A DNA stretch of 64,000 bases from an uncultured Granulosicoccus sp. (GTDB lineage Bacteria > Pseudomonadota > Gammaproteobacteria > Granulosicoccales > Granulosicoccaceae): contig CANLXI010000023.1 in the NCBI GenBank assembly GCA_947495035.1, positions 54,139 through 118,138 on the forward strand, given 5' to 3'. Each line of letters begins with the position of its first letter. Positions within the stretch are counted from its first letter, which is position 1. Below are positions 25,225 through 34,446 of the stretch, in pieces. The position numbers were made by a program, and so were the translations under genes. The notes beneath the pieces were generated by a model. It searched no databases and was not told the origin of the DNA. It saw only the letters and a program-made list of their open reading frames with translations.

Positions 25225-26190
25225 TCAGCAGGATTGCATGCGCTCCTTCAGTGCTTCACAGCGGGCAAAGTAGGCGGCAGTACTGCGCGGCATGGGGACT
25301 CGGGCACGTGCAATCCAGTTGATCAGATTACGGCCGGCAATCAGTGTTTTCTGTGCCTCTTCCATGACATAGCGGCATTCTCTCGAACAGTCGTTCTGAA
25401 TGCGCGGTTGAACATTGCCCAGAGCTTCGCCGGCAGCAATGAAGCGCGGCCAGATATCAAAGATGCAGACGTCCGATTTCATGGTTTCGCATTCGTGTCT
25501 GGCCGCTGATGCGTAGCCATCCAGCAAGGGCGCGATTTCGGAAAATTCCGGACGCGAACAGAACAGTTCACACAGGCGGGCCACGATCTTGTCGATATTG
25601 GCCATGGCCTGCGCAACCTTGATGAAGCGGGACTCGTAGTAGGCCGTAATTGGCAGAGTAAAGGCACGAAAGGGCTCTCCCCAGAGCTCGTCAATACCTT
25701 CTTCACCGCTGAAATGGCGAACTTCACGTCCCAGCTCCAGTGCTTCCTTGAAATAATCGCCGCAGGCTCTCATCAGTTCGTTGTCGCGGCTGATGCGAAC
25801 ACCTTTTTCCTCGAGTTCCACGATGGCCGTGAAGATGTCGGTTGCACGATTGAACAGCGCACCGGCCAGCATGGCGGCATTGACCCGTTTCATGGCAGGG
25901 TCTGTCTGGTTCATGTAATAGGCGCGCGCGGTGTCCAGTCGCTCACCGGGAGTATTGATACCCGGTTCGGTGTGGTGAAAGGCGCGACGTGTCAGGTGGT
26001 CGATCAGTGTCTTGCGTGAAGCCAGAGATTCTTCAAGAGGTGGGTAGTAGCGAACCCAGTAACCATGAAAGTGAATGTAGTCGGCACCATCCACCGTGCG
26101 TCGTTCACCATTATCAGGTGGCGTCGCATTGGCCAGCAAGGTAGGACGATCGGTTGCTGCAGGGTGGATTGATGGCTGGGCTATATGCAT
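25225..26190 (-). CDS. Conserved-looking protein of unknown function, mostly helical
   Basis: I do not recognise this 321-residue protein. It has no signal peptide or membrane segment and appears largely alpha-helical from about residue 60 onward. Notable parts are HFHGYWVRYYPPLEESLASRK near the N-terminus, MNQTDPAMKRVNAAMLAGALFNRATDIFT in the middle and several cysteines (ELFCSRPEF, RHECET, DVCIFDIW, NDCSRECRY). It stands alone on the minus strand between the MnmD-like gene and a 388-bp gap. Codon use resembles its neighbours and the frame is long, so it is probably a real gene. Confidence 0.7.
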   Translation of the reverse strand: MHIAQPSIHPAATDRPTLLANATPPDNGERRTVDGADYIHFHGYWVRYYPPLEESLASRKTLIDHLTRRAFHHTEPGINTPGERLDTARAYYMNQTDPAMKRVNAAMLAGALFNRATDIFTAIVELEEKGVRISRDNELMRACGDYFKEALELGREVRHFSGEEGIDELWGEPFRAFTLPITAYYESRFIKVAQAMANIDKIVARLCELFCSRPEFSEIAPLLDGYASAARHECETMKSDVCIFDIWPRFIAAGEALGNVQPRIQNDCSRECRYVMEEAQKTLIAGRNLINWIARARVPMPRSTAAYFARCEALKERMQSC

Positions 26191-26578
26191 GTAACACCGG
26201 TCAAACTGCTCTCAAGGCGGCAGTATAACCAGATGGATAGGTTGTGCCAGCCCTGAGATGACCGCTTTTTACAAAACCGATCCCATTCAGGTAATTTTCC
26301 TACAGAGGCAATCTGGCTAACACCCCGCGCAGAAAATTCAACCATTTGATAAGAAACAGATTTTCAGTGTCGGATGCTGCACTGTCCGAAATCTGAGACA
26401 GACATTACAGATGTGCGTGAGCAGATTCTGGACTGTAAACAATGTGATCTGGTCGACAAAATATATCGGTGGGTTTGCAGGTCGAGTAGGTCGGGCAGGA
26501 CGGGCAGATCAGTCAAGTCGAACGATCCTGCAGCAGGCCAGATGTCGACAGCGCAGAGGATATCCGAAGTAATTGATG
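26191..26578. other. Intergenic region without recognised gene
   Basis: The gap lies between the start of the unknown helical-protein gene and the stop of cmoB. Only a decayed 9-bp-period repeat (26478-26522) was seen. The part next to 26190 presumably holds the promoter of the unknown gene, but no clear hexamers were found. Confidence 0.6.
26478..26522. repeat. Degenerate 9-bp-period repeat
   Basis: Five imperfect units follow one another: CAGGTCGAG, TAGGTCGGG, CAGGACGGG, CAGATCAGT, CAAGTCGAA. They look like a tandem array that has drifted. Confidence 0.5.
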
Positions 26579-27556
26579 TCAGGCTGTTGCCAGTACAACC
26601 GCTCGTGTGGGGCGCGGATACCCTTCGATGGTCAGGGAAGGATCATCGGCGCGCAGGGCCTGTTCCAGCGAATGTGACTGCATCCAGTGGGAGCGGCGTT
26701 GCTCCTCGAGGCTGGTTTCCTGCACGGAGACCGTGCGTACCTTGTTGAACCCGGCGCACGCTACCCAGTTCTCCAGATGCTCGATGGTGGGCAGTTCGTA
26801 GATGTTTCTCATATTGGCGTAGCGCTCGCCAATCGCCAGCGAGGCATCGCCTTCGCCCGGCATGATCAGCGTCTCGAGTACCAGCTCGCCACCCGGGCGC
26901 AAGGCTTGACGCAGTTCGGCAAGGTGGCTCATCGGTTCACGCCGGTGGTACAGCACACCCATGGAAAAGATCGTGTCGAAAACCTGCATGTTTTCCGGCA
27001 ATGCTTCCATGGGCAGTGGCAGAAAATGCATGGCCGTTTCACGCGCATAGTGCTGTACGGCTTCGAACTGTTTCAGGTAGAGCAGGCTGGGGTCTATCCC
27101 CAGTACTTGCCTGGCACCCGCCTCACGCATGCGCCACAGATGGTATCCGCTGCCACAACCGACATCCAGAACCAGGCGGTCCTGCAGAGGCTCCAGATGG
27201 TCAATGATGCGATCCCACTTCCAGTCCGAACGCCACTCGGTGTCGAGCAGGATGGGGCCGATGAGAAAGGGGCCCTTGCGCCAGGGCATGAGTTCCGACA
27301 GTGCCTTCTCGAGCGCATCAGTCTGATCGGATGCCAGCTGCGCAGCAGTACACACGGCACCATCCTCGATCCGCCAGCCAGAACCATCGTGTTCGGGCAA
27401 GGCCTTGATGGCCGCCTCCCAACGCGGAAGATGTCCATGCTTGAGCGCATGCCCCTGGTTCAGCACCGCGGCAGCGAGTGCCTCGCTCCAGGGCGCCAGT
27501 GAGGTATCTGCCAGTGATGCAATCAGTCCTTCGGCATCGAATTGTAGTTCAGACAT
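26579..27556 (-). CDS. cmoB: tRNA U34 carboxymethyltransferase CmoB
   Basis: CmoB transfers a carboxymethyl group from carboxy-SAM to 5-hydroxyuridine at tRNA wobble position 34, making cmo5U. The 325-residue length and motifs fit: WRKGPFLIGPILLDTEWRSDWKW, LVLDVGCGSGYHLWRM for cofactor binding, GIDPSLLYLKQF and FSMGVLYHRREP. It lies downstream of cmoA on the same strand after 108 bp, which holds a hairpin. CmoA makes its cofactor, so the two work in sequence. Confidence 0.95.
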   Translation of the reverse strand: MSELQFDAEGLIASLADTSLAPWSEALAAAVLNQGHALKHGHLPRWEAAIKALPEHDGSGWRIEDGAVCTAAQLASDQTDALEKALSELMPWRKGPFLIGPILLDTEWRSDWKWDRIIDHLEPLQDRLVLDVGCGSGYHLWRMREAGARQVLGIDPSLLYLKQFEAVQHYARETAMHFLPLPMEALPENMQVFDTIFSMGVLYHRREPMSHLAELRQALRPGGELVLETLIMPGEGDASLAIGERYANMRNIYELPTIEHLENWVACAGFNKVRTVSVQETSLEEQRRSHWMQSHSLEQALRADDPSLTIEGYPRPTRAVVLATA

Positions 27557-27612
27557 GCAGCGTGGAATCTACTGGCCGGTCAGGGTGTTCTGAACGTCCG
27601 GGTGATAGTGAT

Positions 27613-27640
27613 GCCGCGATCATCCGTGCATGATCGCGGC
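27613..27640 (-). other. Hairpin between cmoA and cmoB
   Basis: A perfect 11-bp inverted repeat (GCCGCGATCAT, loop CCGTGC) with no T tract on either strand. It may tune or process the cmoA-cmoB transcript and is not a standard terminator. Confidence 0.6.
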
Positions 27641-27664
27641 GAGACCTCGCAGTGTGCCAGCTGG

Positions 27665-28453
27665 TCAACGCTTGATGGCAACAAGAGAGGCGAAATTGAA
27701 ACACTGGAACCAGACCGTGCAATGGGTGAAGCCACTATCCAGCAGGCGTGCACGATGCTGCTCCAGCGTGTCCGGTACCAATACGTTTTCCAGTGCCGTG
27801 CGCTTCTGACTGATTTCAAGGTCGGAATAGCCGTTGCGACTCTTGAAGGCGTGGTACATGTCGATGTGCATCTCGTTGACGACCGGATCGTCGAAACACA
27901 CCTTTTCGCTCAGGATCAGAACGCCTCCCGGTTGCAGCGCATCGGCGATCTTGCGCATCAGGGACGCACGGGCCGCCGGATTGACGAACTGCAGCGTGAA
28001 ATTCATCGCAACCACCGATGCCCGGGAGAGCGGATGTTCCTCCAGATTGGCCTCGTGCAGAAAGATAGGGACAGGCGGATGCGCCGTGTCCTGCTGGTCT
28101 TCATGCAATGCAATCAGATCCTGGCTGGCCCTGATCATCGCCGGGGCGTTGTCGATCGCATGAATCTCGCACCCCTGACTGCTGGCGGGATCGATCTGCA
28201 ACAGGGCATCGCGCATGGAGATGGCTGTGGCACCCAGCGATGACCCCAGGTCATACAGGTGGGTGCCCGGCTGCACGTAGCGACTGGCCAGCAGTGCTGA
28301 CTGGGTAATGATCGCTTCGTAGCCGGGCACCGAGCGTCGCAGCATGTCCGGAAAGACGTCGACAACCGCCTGGTTGAATCGAAATCCTTCGATATCTCCC
28401 AGCGGGGCGGCGAAAATCGAATCGCGTGACTGTGACGGAGAAGGGCTGCTCAT
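27665..28453 (-). CDS. cmoA: Carboxy-S-adenosylmethionine synthase CmoA
   Basis: CmoA converts SAM and prephenate to carboxy-SAM, the cofactor of CmoB. The 262-residue protein has the family N-terminus (IFAAPLGDIEGFRFNQAVVDVFPDMLRRSVPGY), the SAM-binding HLYDLGSSLGATAISM and VVAMNFTLQFV. The gene starts three bases after the stop of the DAHP synthase gene. That is notable because prephenate comes from the shikimate pathway that DAHP synthase opens. Transcription presumably runs aroG-cmoA-cmoB. Confidence 0.96.
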   Translation of the reverse strand: MSSPSPSQSRDSIFAAPLGDIEGFRFNQAVVDVFPDMLRRSVPGYEAIITQSALLASRYVQPGTHLYDLGSSLGATAISMRDALLQIDPASSQGCEIHAIDNAPAMIRASQDLIALHEDQQDTAHPPVPIFLHEANLEEHPLSRASVVAMNFTLQFVNPAARASLMRKIADALQPGGVLILSEKVCFDDPVVNEMHIDMYHAFKSRNGYSDLEISQKRTALENVLVPDTLEQHRARLLDSGFTHCTVWFQCFNFASLVAIKR

Positions 28454-28456
28454 GCC

Positions 28457-29539
28457 TTATTGGAACCGTCCAGCCAGTACGCCGTGCAATTGCATCATCA
28501 GCGCTTCGGTGGTATCCCAGTCGATGCAGGCATCCGTGATGGAAACGCCGTATTCGAGATCCTCGGGGTTCTTCAGGGACTGGTTGCCGGCATGAATATG
28601 GGATTCGAGCATGATGCCGATGATGGAATCGTTGCCGGCCGCCAGTTGATCGGCCACGTTGCGAGCAACCAGTGGCTGGCGGTTGTGGTCCTTGTTGGCA
28701 TTGGCATGCGAGCAATCGATCATGATGCGCTTGGGAAGACCGGCATTCTCCATGGCCTGTTCGGCCAGAGAAACGTTGACCGAGTCGTAGTTGGGCCCCT
28801 GATTGCCACCACGTAGAATGACATGACCGTAGGCATTGCCGCGTGTCTTGAGTACCGTTGCCTGGCCGCGCGTGTCGATGCCCAGGAAGCTGTGCGGATT
28901 GGCGGCAGACTGCATGGCATTGATAGCGACTTCCAGTCCGCCGTCAGTGCCGTTCTTGAAGCCGACGGCCGTGGACAGGCCACTGGACATTTCCCGATGC
29001 GTCTGGGATTCGGTGGTGCGGGCACCAATGGCAGACCAGGTGAACAGATCTGACAGGTATTGCGGGCTGATCGGGTCCAGTGCCTCGGTGCCGGTTGGCA
29101 TGCCATGATCGGCCAGCCAGACCAGCAGCTCGCGGGCACGTGAAAGGCCGGTTTCGATATCGAAACTGTCGTCCAGATGTGGGTCGTTGATCAGGCCTTT
29201 CCAGCCGACGGTGGTCCGCGGTTTTTCGAAATAGACACGCATGACCAGCTCGATACGGTCGGCGACCTGTTCTCGCAGTTTCATCAATCGTTGCGCATAG
29301 TCCCTCGCCATGTCTACATCGTGGATCGAGCAGGGGCCGACCACGGCCAGTAGGCGCTGGTCATGGCCATCGAGAATGGCTTCGACACTGGCTCGGCCGT
29401 TTTCGATGGTCTGGCTGGCCTTCTCGGTTCTCGGATAGCGCTGCTTGAGAGTATCCGGAGAGACAAGCGTCTTCTCTGCAAGGATGTTGGTATTGGAAAG
29501 CGGACGATTGAGCGTTACAGCAGTACTGGAGGAGGTCAT
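28457..29539 (-). CDS. aroG: 3-deoxy-7-phosphoheptulonate synthase, class I
   Basis: This is the first enzyme of aromatic amino acid synthesis, joining phosphoenolpyruvate and erythrose-4-phosphate. The 360-residue length and motifs match the AroF/G/H type: LLAVVGPCSIHD, MRVYFEKPRTTVGWKGLINDP, GARTTESQTHREMSSGLS, ILRGGNQGPNYD and MIDCSHANANKDHNRQ. Which feedback-inhibitor class it belongs to cannot be judged by eye, so the symbol is approximate. It heads the aroG-cmoA-cmoB group. Confidence 0.93.
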   Translation of the reverse strand: MTSSSTAVTLNRPLSNTNILAEKTLVSPDTLKQRYPRTEKASQTIENGRASVEAILDGHDQRLLAVVGPCSIHDVDMARDYAQRLMKLREQVADRIELVMRVYFEKPRTTVGWKGLINDPHLDDSFDIETGLSRARELLVWLADHGMPTGTEALDPISPQYLSDLFTWSAIGARTTESQTHREMSSGLSTAVGFKNGTDGGLEVAINAMQSAANPHSFLGIDTRGQATVLKTRGNAYGHVILRGGNQGPNYDSVNVSLAEQAMENAGLPKRIMIDCSHANANKDHNRQPLVARNVADQLAAGNDSIIGIMLESHIHAGNQSLKNPEDLEYGVSITDACIDWDTTEALMMQLHGVLAGRFQ

Positions 29540-29612
29540 GGGAACTCGGTGGGTTTGCTTGGAATTGGCCTTTGCCTTGGCGGCTAAAGGTTACAACAGC
29601 GTTTCACATCCG

Positions 29613-30797
29613 TCACGTTGCCGTCAATACAAGACCCTTCGATGTGCTGGAAATCGCTGCGCGACCGTCCAGCAGCGACATCAGGTCGTCGCCCAGTAGC
29701 GGGTCGCGCCAGCCGCTCAGGGCCGCCCGGCCGTCGGAGGTGACCATCTTCTCCAGCAGTTTCTGTGGCGCCAGAATGGTCGGTGCGATCCCCAACTCCT
29801 GGCTGCGCTGGAAGACCCAGGCGTTGAGCAGCTGTACACGTGCCAGATTGGCGCCATTGAGCTTCTGTTTCTTGCTGAAGGGTGGCAGAGGCTCGGGTGG
29901 CTCGTGTCTGGCCACGTCCACCACTGCCAGTATCTCTTCACCAAAGCGCTCGCGTGTCTTGCGCTCCAGGCTTCTGATGTGCGCCAGCTCGGTCGTGGAA
30001 TCCGGTTGCTGCTGGGCGATGTTCAGCAGCACATCGTCCTTCAGCAGCCAGTTGCGCGGCTGATTGATCTCACGCGCCTTGATCTCGCGCCACTTGGCCA
30101 GTGCCTGGATGATGGACAGCGCTGGCCCCTTGTAACGCTGGATGTTGCGAATCTTCTTCCAGCGCTCACCGGCAGGCTGATCGTATTTCTCGACTCGGGC
30201 GGCATCGTCGAATTCCGGTTGCAACCAAGCCAGTCTGCCCAGTTCCCGCAACTGGCTGTGCATGTCCAGATAGAGGGCTTCGAGGTAGATGACATCGTCC
30301 AGCGCATAGGTGATCTGCTGGCGCGGCAAAGGACGCCGTGTCCAGTCCGCGCGTGTGTGAGTCTTGGCCAGTTCCACCCCCAGATGTTCCTTCACCAGAT
30401 TGGCATAGCCGATCTGTTCGTTGTAGCCAAGCAGGGGGGCGGCGGTCTGGGTATCGAACAGGGGAGTCGGGACCTTTTTTGCCAGCAGATAGAAGATTTC
30501 CAGATCCTGAGAGGCTGCATGGAATACCTTGGTGACGGAGGTGTCCAGCAACAGCTCGGACAGGGCGTCCAGATCGTCGATGGCGAGGGTGTCGATGCAT
30601 GCCAGCAGTTCTTCATGCTTGACTTGCACCAGGCAGAGATCGGGACGATAGGTACGTTCGCGCAGAAATTCGGTATCGATGGCGATATAGGGTCGCTGGC
30701 GGAGCTCCTTGCACAGCTCTACCAGGGCCTCGCTTGTATCGATATAGAGTGCCTGAGAGTACAGTTCTTCCGGGCTCTGGTCTGTCGCTGGGGCCAT
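29613..30797 (-). CDS. rnd: Ribonuclease D
   Basis: RNase D is a 3'-5' exoribonuclease that trims tRNA and other stable RNA precursors. The DEDD-y catalytic set is visible: IAIDTEFLRE, FHAASQDLEIF and YALDDVIYL. Two HRDC-like helical domains follow, the first around ERWKKIRN and ALAKWREIKAREINQPRNWLLKDD. The open frame begins at a GTG at 30863, but homology begins after MAPATDQSPEELYSQ, so the ATG at 30797 is preferred (394 residues). It is separated from aroG by 73 bp on the same strand. Confidence 0.93.
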   Translation of the reverse strand: MAPATDQSPEELYSQALYIDTSEALVELCKELRQRPYIAIDTEFLRERTYRPDLCLVQVKHEELLACIDTLAIDDLDALSELLLDTSVTKVFHAASQDLEIFYLLAKKVPTPLFDTQTAAPLLGYNEQIGYANLVKEHLGVELAKTHTRADWTRRPLPRQQITYALDDVIYLEALYLDMHSQLRELGRLAWLQPEFDDAARVEKYDQPAGERWKKIRNIQRYKGPALSIIQALAKWREIKAREINQPRNWLLKDDVLLNIAQQQPDSTTELAHIRSLERKTRERFGEEILAVVDVARHEPPEPLPPFSKKQKLNGANLARVQLLNAWVFQRSQELGIAPTILAPQKLLEKMVTSDGRAALSGWRDPLLGDDLMSLLDGRAAISSTSKGLVLTAT

Positions 30798-30901
30798 GTG
30801 ATAGTCATTTCTGCTGTTTTCTTCAGTGTATAGCAAACAGCTGGGCAGGCTGGCCCGCGTCACCTCGAATGCTGGCCGGTATTACCCTCAGGGCGCCGGT
30901 G

Positions 30902-33900
30902 TCAGAAGGAAAACGAATAGAAAATGTCAACGGCCTGATCGACTGCTCCCTGGGCGGCTTCCAGATAGAGTTTCTTGGTCAGGTCATAGCGCAGATAGAG
31001 CGTGCTGGTGGTCTCGAACACGCTTCGCCCATAGCGCAACAGCAGACGATCGTTGAGGCGACCACTGACGACGAGCTCGGTGTCATCGCCACTGCCACGA
31101 GTTTCCAGTGCAAAGTCCTGAACACCCAGCGCGTTGGCAATGCCACCGGCGATGTTGCGTCCACCCTTGACTGTCAGTGCCAGCGCTGCGGTGGCCAGCA
31201 GATTGGCTTCCTGATCGTTGGTCTCGTTGATATCTCTTCCCAGAACGATATAGGACAGAATGGCATCCTCGGATTTGTCATCCGGTTCGGTGAACAGCGT
31301 GATTTCCGGGTTGGCAACCGTTCCGGTGATGTGCAGTCCGGCAGTACGTTCCGGATCCTCGGTGTCTATCACCCGCACGGCATCAATCGCCAGGCGCGTC
31401 TGGTTGACTGGGCCGACAAACAGAATCTGACCGTCGGCCTGCAGATTCTGGCCGTATTGCTTGTAGATTCCATCGACGACCTCGATTTCTCCACCCAGTT
31501 GTACCGGCTTCGGACTGTTCATGCGTACATCCATGTCACCGGTCAGACGAGCCGTGAGTCCGTAGGCAGACAGATTGACATCATCGCCCAGATTGATGGC
31601 CAGGGCCATTTGCAGTCTGGTATCGCTCGGTGGGTTGGCCGCTTGCTCACGTCTGTCTTCTTCAATGTCTTCGACGATGACCACATCACTGGAGACGCTG
31701 GCCGCACCTTGTGGCAGATCCTCGACATCGATGCTGGCCATGGGAATGTCGATGTCGCCGTCAATACGAATGACACCGGGCCGGGCGCGTATCTGGATTT
31801 CGTGATTGACCTCGGACTCCCGCAAGGGGTCGCTTTGCAGGTTCAGCTTGTTGCCATCCAGGCTGATGTCGGCGCGCCAGGCGGCCAGATCCTGCCAGTT
31901 CGCGCTGCCTTCGATGACTATCCGTCCTTCATCGCTCTTCAGCTCGCCGTCGATGACGGCCCGTTTGCCCTTGATGCTGGTGACGACACGTCCGCCGGTC
32001 ATCGGCAGCGGTAGCATCTCTGCGCGAAGAATCGGGTTATCCAGAACCAGCTGGCCGTCGAATCTGGGGTCGGTCAACTGGCCCGAGACCTCGCCGTTCA
32101 GACTGATGCTGCCGCTGATATCGTCGAAGTCCGGCAGAAAGGCCTTGGCTATGCGGATATCCAGTCCATCCAGAGACACCGTGCCGTTGATCGGCTTGGC
32201 GTCGCCAGCGGGATCCAACTGCAAGGCAATGTTGGCCTGTCCCAGATCCTTCGAACTCAGGTCCAACCGGGCACTGACCGATTCCGGATTCACCTCGGCA
32301 TCAAGATTCAATGTGTCGTAAGTGAACGTCACCGGGTTATCGTCCGCATCCGAGACTCGCGCGCCACCGTCGATGACCCGGGTGCTGATGTCGGCGGCAA
32401 AACCACCCGGCTGGCCTTCACCCCAATGGATTTCCGCATCCAACTGCAAGCTGCCGAGCAACGTGGTCTCAGCCGGCATGAAGGCATTCAGGCGGGCCAG
32501 GGCGTACTGATCCAGAGTGATGGTGGCGTGGCCATCGGCTTCGGCGACGACCTGGTTCTGCAGACACAGATTGCTGCCTTCCGTTGTCCAGCAGTGTGCA
32601 TCCACGGCGAATTTTCCGGTGGCGTTGTTCCAGCTCAGCGCGGTGGGTTGATCGAGCCGGATGTCATGCGCCGGAACTTCCAGTTCCACGCTTTCCAGCT
32701 TGCCATTCCAGTCGAACTGCTCGTTGAGGGAACCCTCGGCGGCAAGGTTGATGGTCGTGGCATCAGGACCATCTGCAAAGAAAGTCAGACGGTGTTCGGC
32801 GCGTCGACCTGCAAGGGTCAGACGTGTATTCTGAACAAGCTGATCACCTGATTGCAGAGTGCCGAGCGCCACATTCAGGCTACTCTGCTTGACGAACAGT
32901 TCCTGGATATCCGCCTTGATGCTGATCCCCTGAACCACGATGTCGTTGAACTTGACGACAGACGATGTTGCATTCAGGTCGATATCAGGTGTTGTCAGAG
33001 GGCCTGACATGCTCAGATCCGCCGTGAAACCACCGGCGAGCTCCGGCATCAGGTTCTGCAACTGCGGCAGATTGATCAGGGCCTTGATATCCCAACTATC
33101 GCCAACCTTGCCCTTGGCATCGATCCGGTTCTGGTCATTGTTCAACAGTACCCTGTCGATCAGCCAGACATTGTCCAGGCCCTTGGACACCACGGCGTCC
33201 AGCGAGAAGGGGTAGTTTCTCAAGGAGCCGTTGATGTTGGCTCTAGGCAGCTTCAATGTCCAGTTGCCATCCTCGACTCGGCCGGACGCCTGGATGTTAC
33301 CGTTCAGCTTGCCGCTGATCTCCGGCACTTGCAGTGATGGGTTGATGTTCCGCAGTGTCCACTGTGTATCCCACTGCAGCAGATCTTTCCACGACACGTT
33401 CGCGCTGGCTTTGGCGGTGCCGCCCAGGGTACGAATGTCGATGCCGGGTAGTGACAGGCGTTCGGTATTGGCAGTGCCGGACACGGCCAGTTCCGTTGAT
33501 GGCAGCTGTTCGCCGTCAATAGTGGCGGCAAGCGTCAACCGATAGTCTGCCAGCGTGCCATCTGCGCCAAGCGACACATCGTCGGCCTGAACCTGAGACT
33601 GGCTTTGAATGGGCCAACCCAGATGCTCACTGGTGAGCGTGATGGAGGCTGGCAGGTCCGGTTCCAGTGGTTGTACGGTTCCCGACAGGGAGGCGTTGAC
33701 GGTGCCCGATACCGTGGTGTCGATGTCGAGTTGGCGCAGTGTGTTGCCGAGTCGCATAACCACTGTGGCAGCTTGTGCACCTGTGCCTTCCGGTAGCTCA
33801 TCAGGTATCAGATCTGCCGCATTCAGGGTCACTGTCAGATCCAGCGGGTAATCACCTTCGAGGGTGACGTTACCGTTCACCTCGGCGTCGTATGTCTGAT

Positions 33901-34444
33901 AATCGAGGGACAATGTATCGACAGTCAATTCGCTACCGCGTGTTCTGGCCGATAGATGGATGTTTTCCAGCACTTGAACAGGGGTGTCGCCGGGCGGCTG
34001 AAAACGCAGCTGGCGAATCAGGATGTCATCGACTGTCAGGTCAATGGGCAGATGAATGCTGGGCAGTTGTACTGGACCATTGGGTTGATCCTTGGGCGGC
34101 GTATCGGTGGCAAAGGTCTCGATATCCAGTTCATCGATGGTGATCCTGTCCAGGCAGAACTCGCGATGAACCAGGCAGGCCAGGCGCCATTCGGAATCCA
34201 GACCGCGTGCTTTCACTGCCATGGCCTCGTTACCATAGGACAGTTCATCGCTGACCAGGCCCCGTGTCAGATTGCCTTCGAGTTTGCCCAGATCCAGTCC
34301 ATCGATGCGTTTCGATACCTGCGTGACCACTGTACCGAATCCGGTATCGGTGCCCAGCAGGAAAACTGCAAGCCCGAGAATCAGCAGCACCAGTATCAGC
34401 ACTGCCAGAACGGATCGGCGCAACCATTTGAGGAGCCTTTTCAT
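30902..34444 (-). CDS. tamB: Translocation and assembly module protein TamB
   Basis: A 1180-residue inner membrane-anchored protein of the AsmA-like/DUF490 family that spans the periplasm and works with TamA in outer membrane protein insertion and lipid transport. One N-terminal transmembrane segment (SVLAVLILVLLILGLAVFLL) precedes a very long beta-rich region. The conserved C-terminal TamB domain includes GDMDVRMNSPKPVQLGGEIEVVDG and ends YLEAAQGAVDQAVDIFYSFSF. The start lies two bases after the tamA stop, so the pair is one operon. Confidence 0.95.
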   Translation of the reverse strand: MKRLLKWLRRSVLAVLILVLLILGLAVFLLGTDTGFGTVVTQVSKRIDGLDLGKLEGNLTRGLVSDELSYGNEAMAVKARGLDSEWRLACLVHREFCLDRITIDELDIETFATDTPPKDQPNGPVQLPSIHLPIDLTVDDILIRQLRFQPPGDTPVQVLENIHLSARTRGSELTVDTLSLDYQTYDAEVNGNVTLEGDYPLDLTVTLNAADLIPDELPEGTGAQAATVVMRLGNTLRQLDIDTTVSGTVNASLSGTVQPLEPDLPASITLTSEHLGWPIQSQSQVQADDVSLGADGTLADYRLTLAATIDGEQLPSTELAVSGTANTERLSLPGIDIRTLGGTAKASANVSWKDLLQWDTQWTLRNINPSLQVPEISGKLNGNIQASGRVEDGNWTLKLPRANINGSLRNYPFSLDAVVSKGLDNVWLIDRVLLNNDQNRIDAKGKVGDSWDIKALINLPQLQNLMPELAGGFTADLSMSGPLTTPDIDLNATSSVVKFNDIVVQGISIKADIQELFVKQSSLNVALGTLQSGDQLVQNTRLTLAGRRAEHRLTFFADGPDATTINLAAEGSLNEQFDWNGKLESVELEVPAHDIRLDQPTALSWNNATGKFAVDAHCWTTEGSNLCLQNQVVAEADGHATITLDQYALARLNAFMPAETTLLGSLQLDAEIHWGEGQPGGFAADISTRVIDGGARVSDADDNPVTFTYDTLNLDAEVNPESVSARLDLSSKDLGQANIALQLDPAGDAKPINGTVSLDGLDIRIAKAFLPDFDDISGSISLNGEVSGQLTDPRFDGQLVLDNPILRAEMLPLPMTGGRVVTSIKGKRAVIDGELKSDEGRIVIEGSANWQDLAAWRADISLDGNKLNLQSDPLRESEVNHEIQIRARPGVIRIDGDIDIPMASIDVEDLPQGAASVSSDVVIVEDIEEDRREQAANPPSDTRLQMALAINLGDDVNLSAYGLTARLTGDMDVRMNSPKPVQLGGEIEVVDGIYKQYGQNLQADGQILFVGPVNQTRLAIDAVRVIDTEDPERTAGLHITGTVANPEITLFTEPDDKSEDAILSYIVLGRDINETNDQEANLLATAALALTVKGGRNIAGGIANALGVQDFALETRGSGDDTELVVSGRLNDRLLLRYGRSVFETTSTLYLRYDLTKKLYLEAAQGAVDQAVDIFYSFSF

Positions 34445-34446
34445 GG

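Noticed and set aside
30734..32014. 426-residue open frame on the plus strand
   Set aside because: It lies opposite rnd and tamB, both strongly supported, and shows no family motif.
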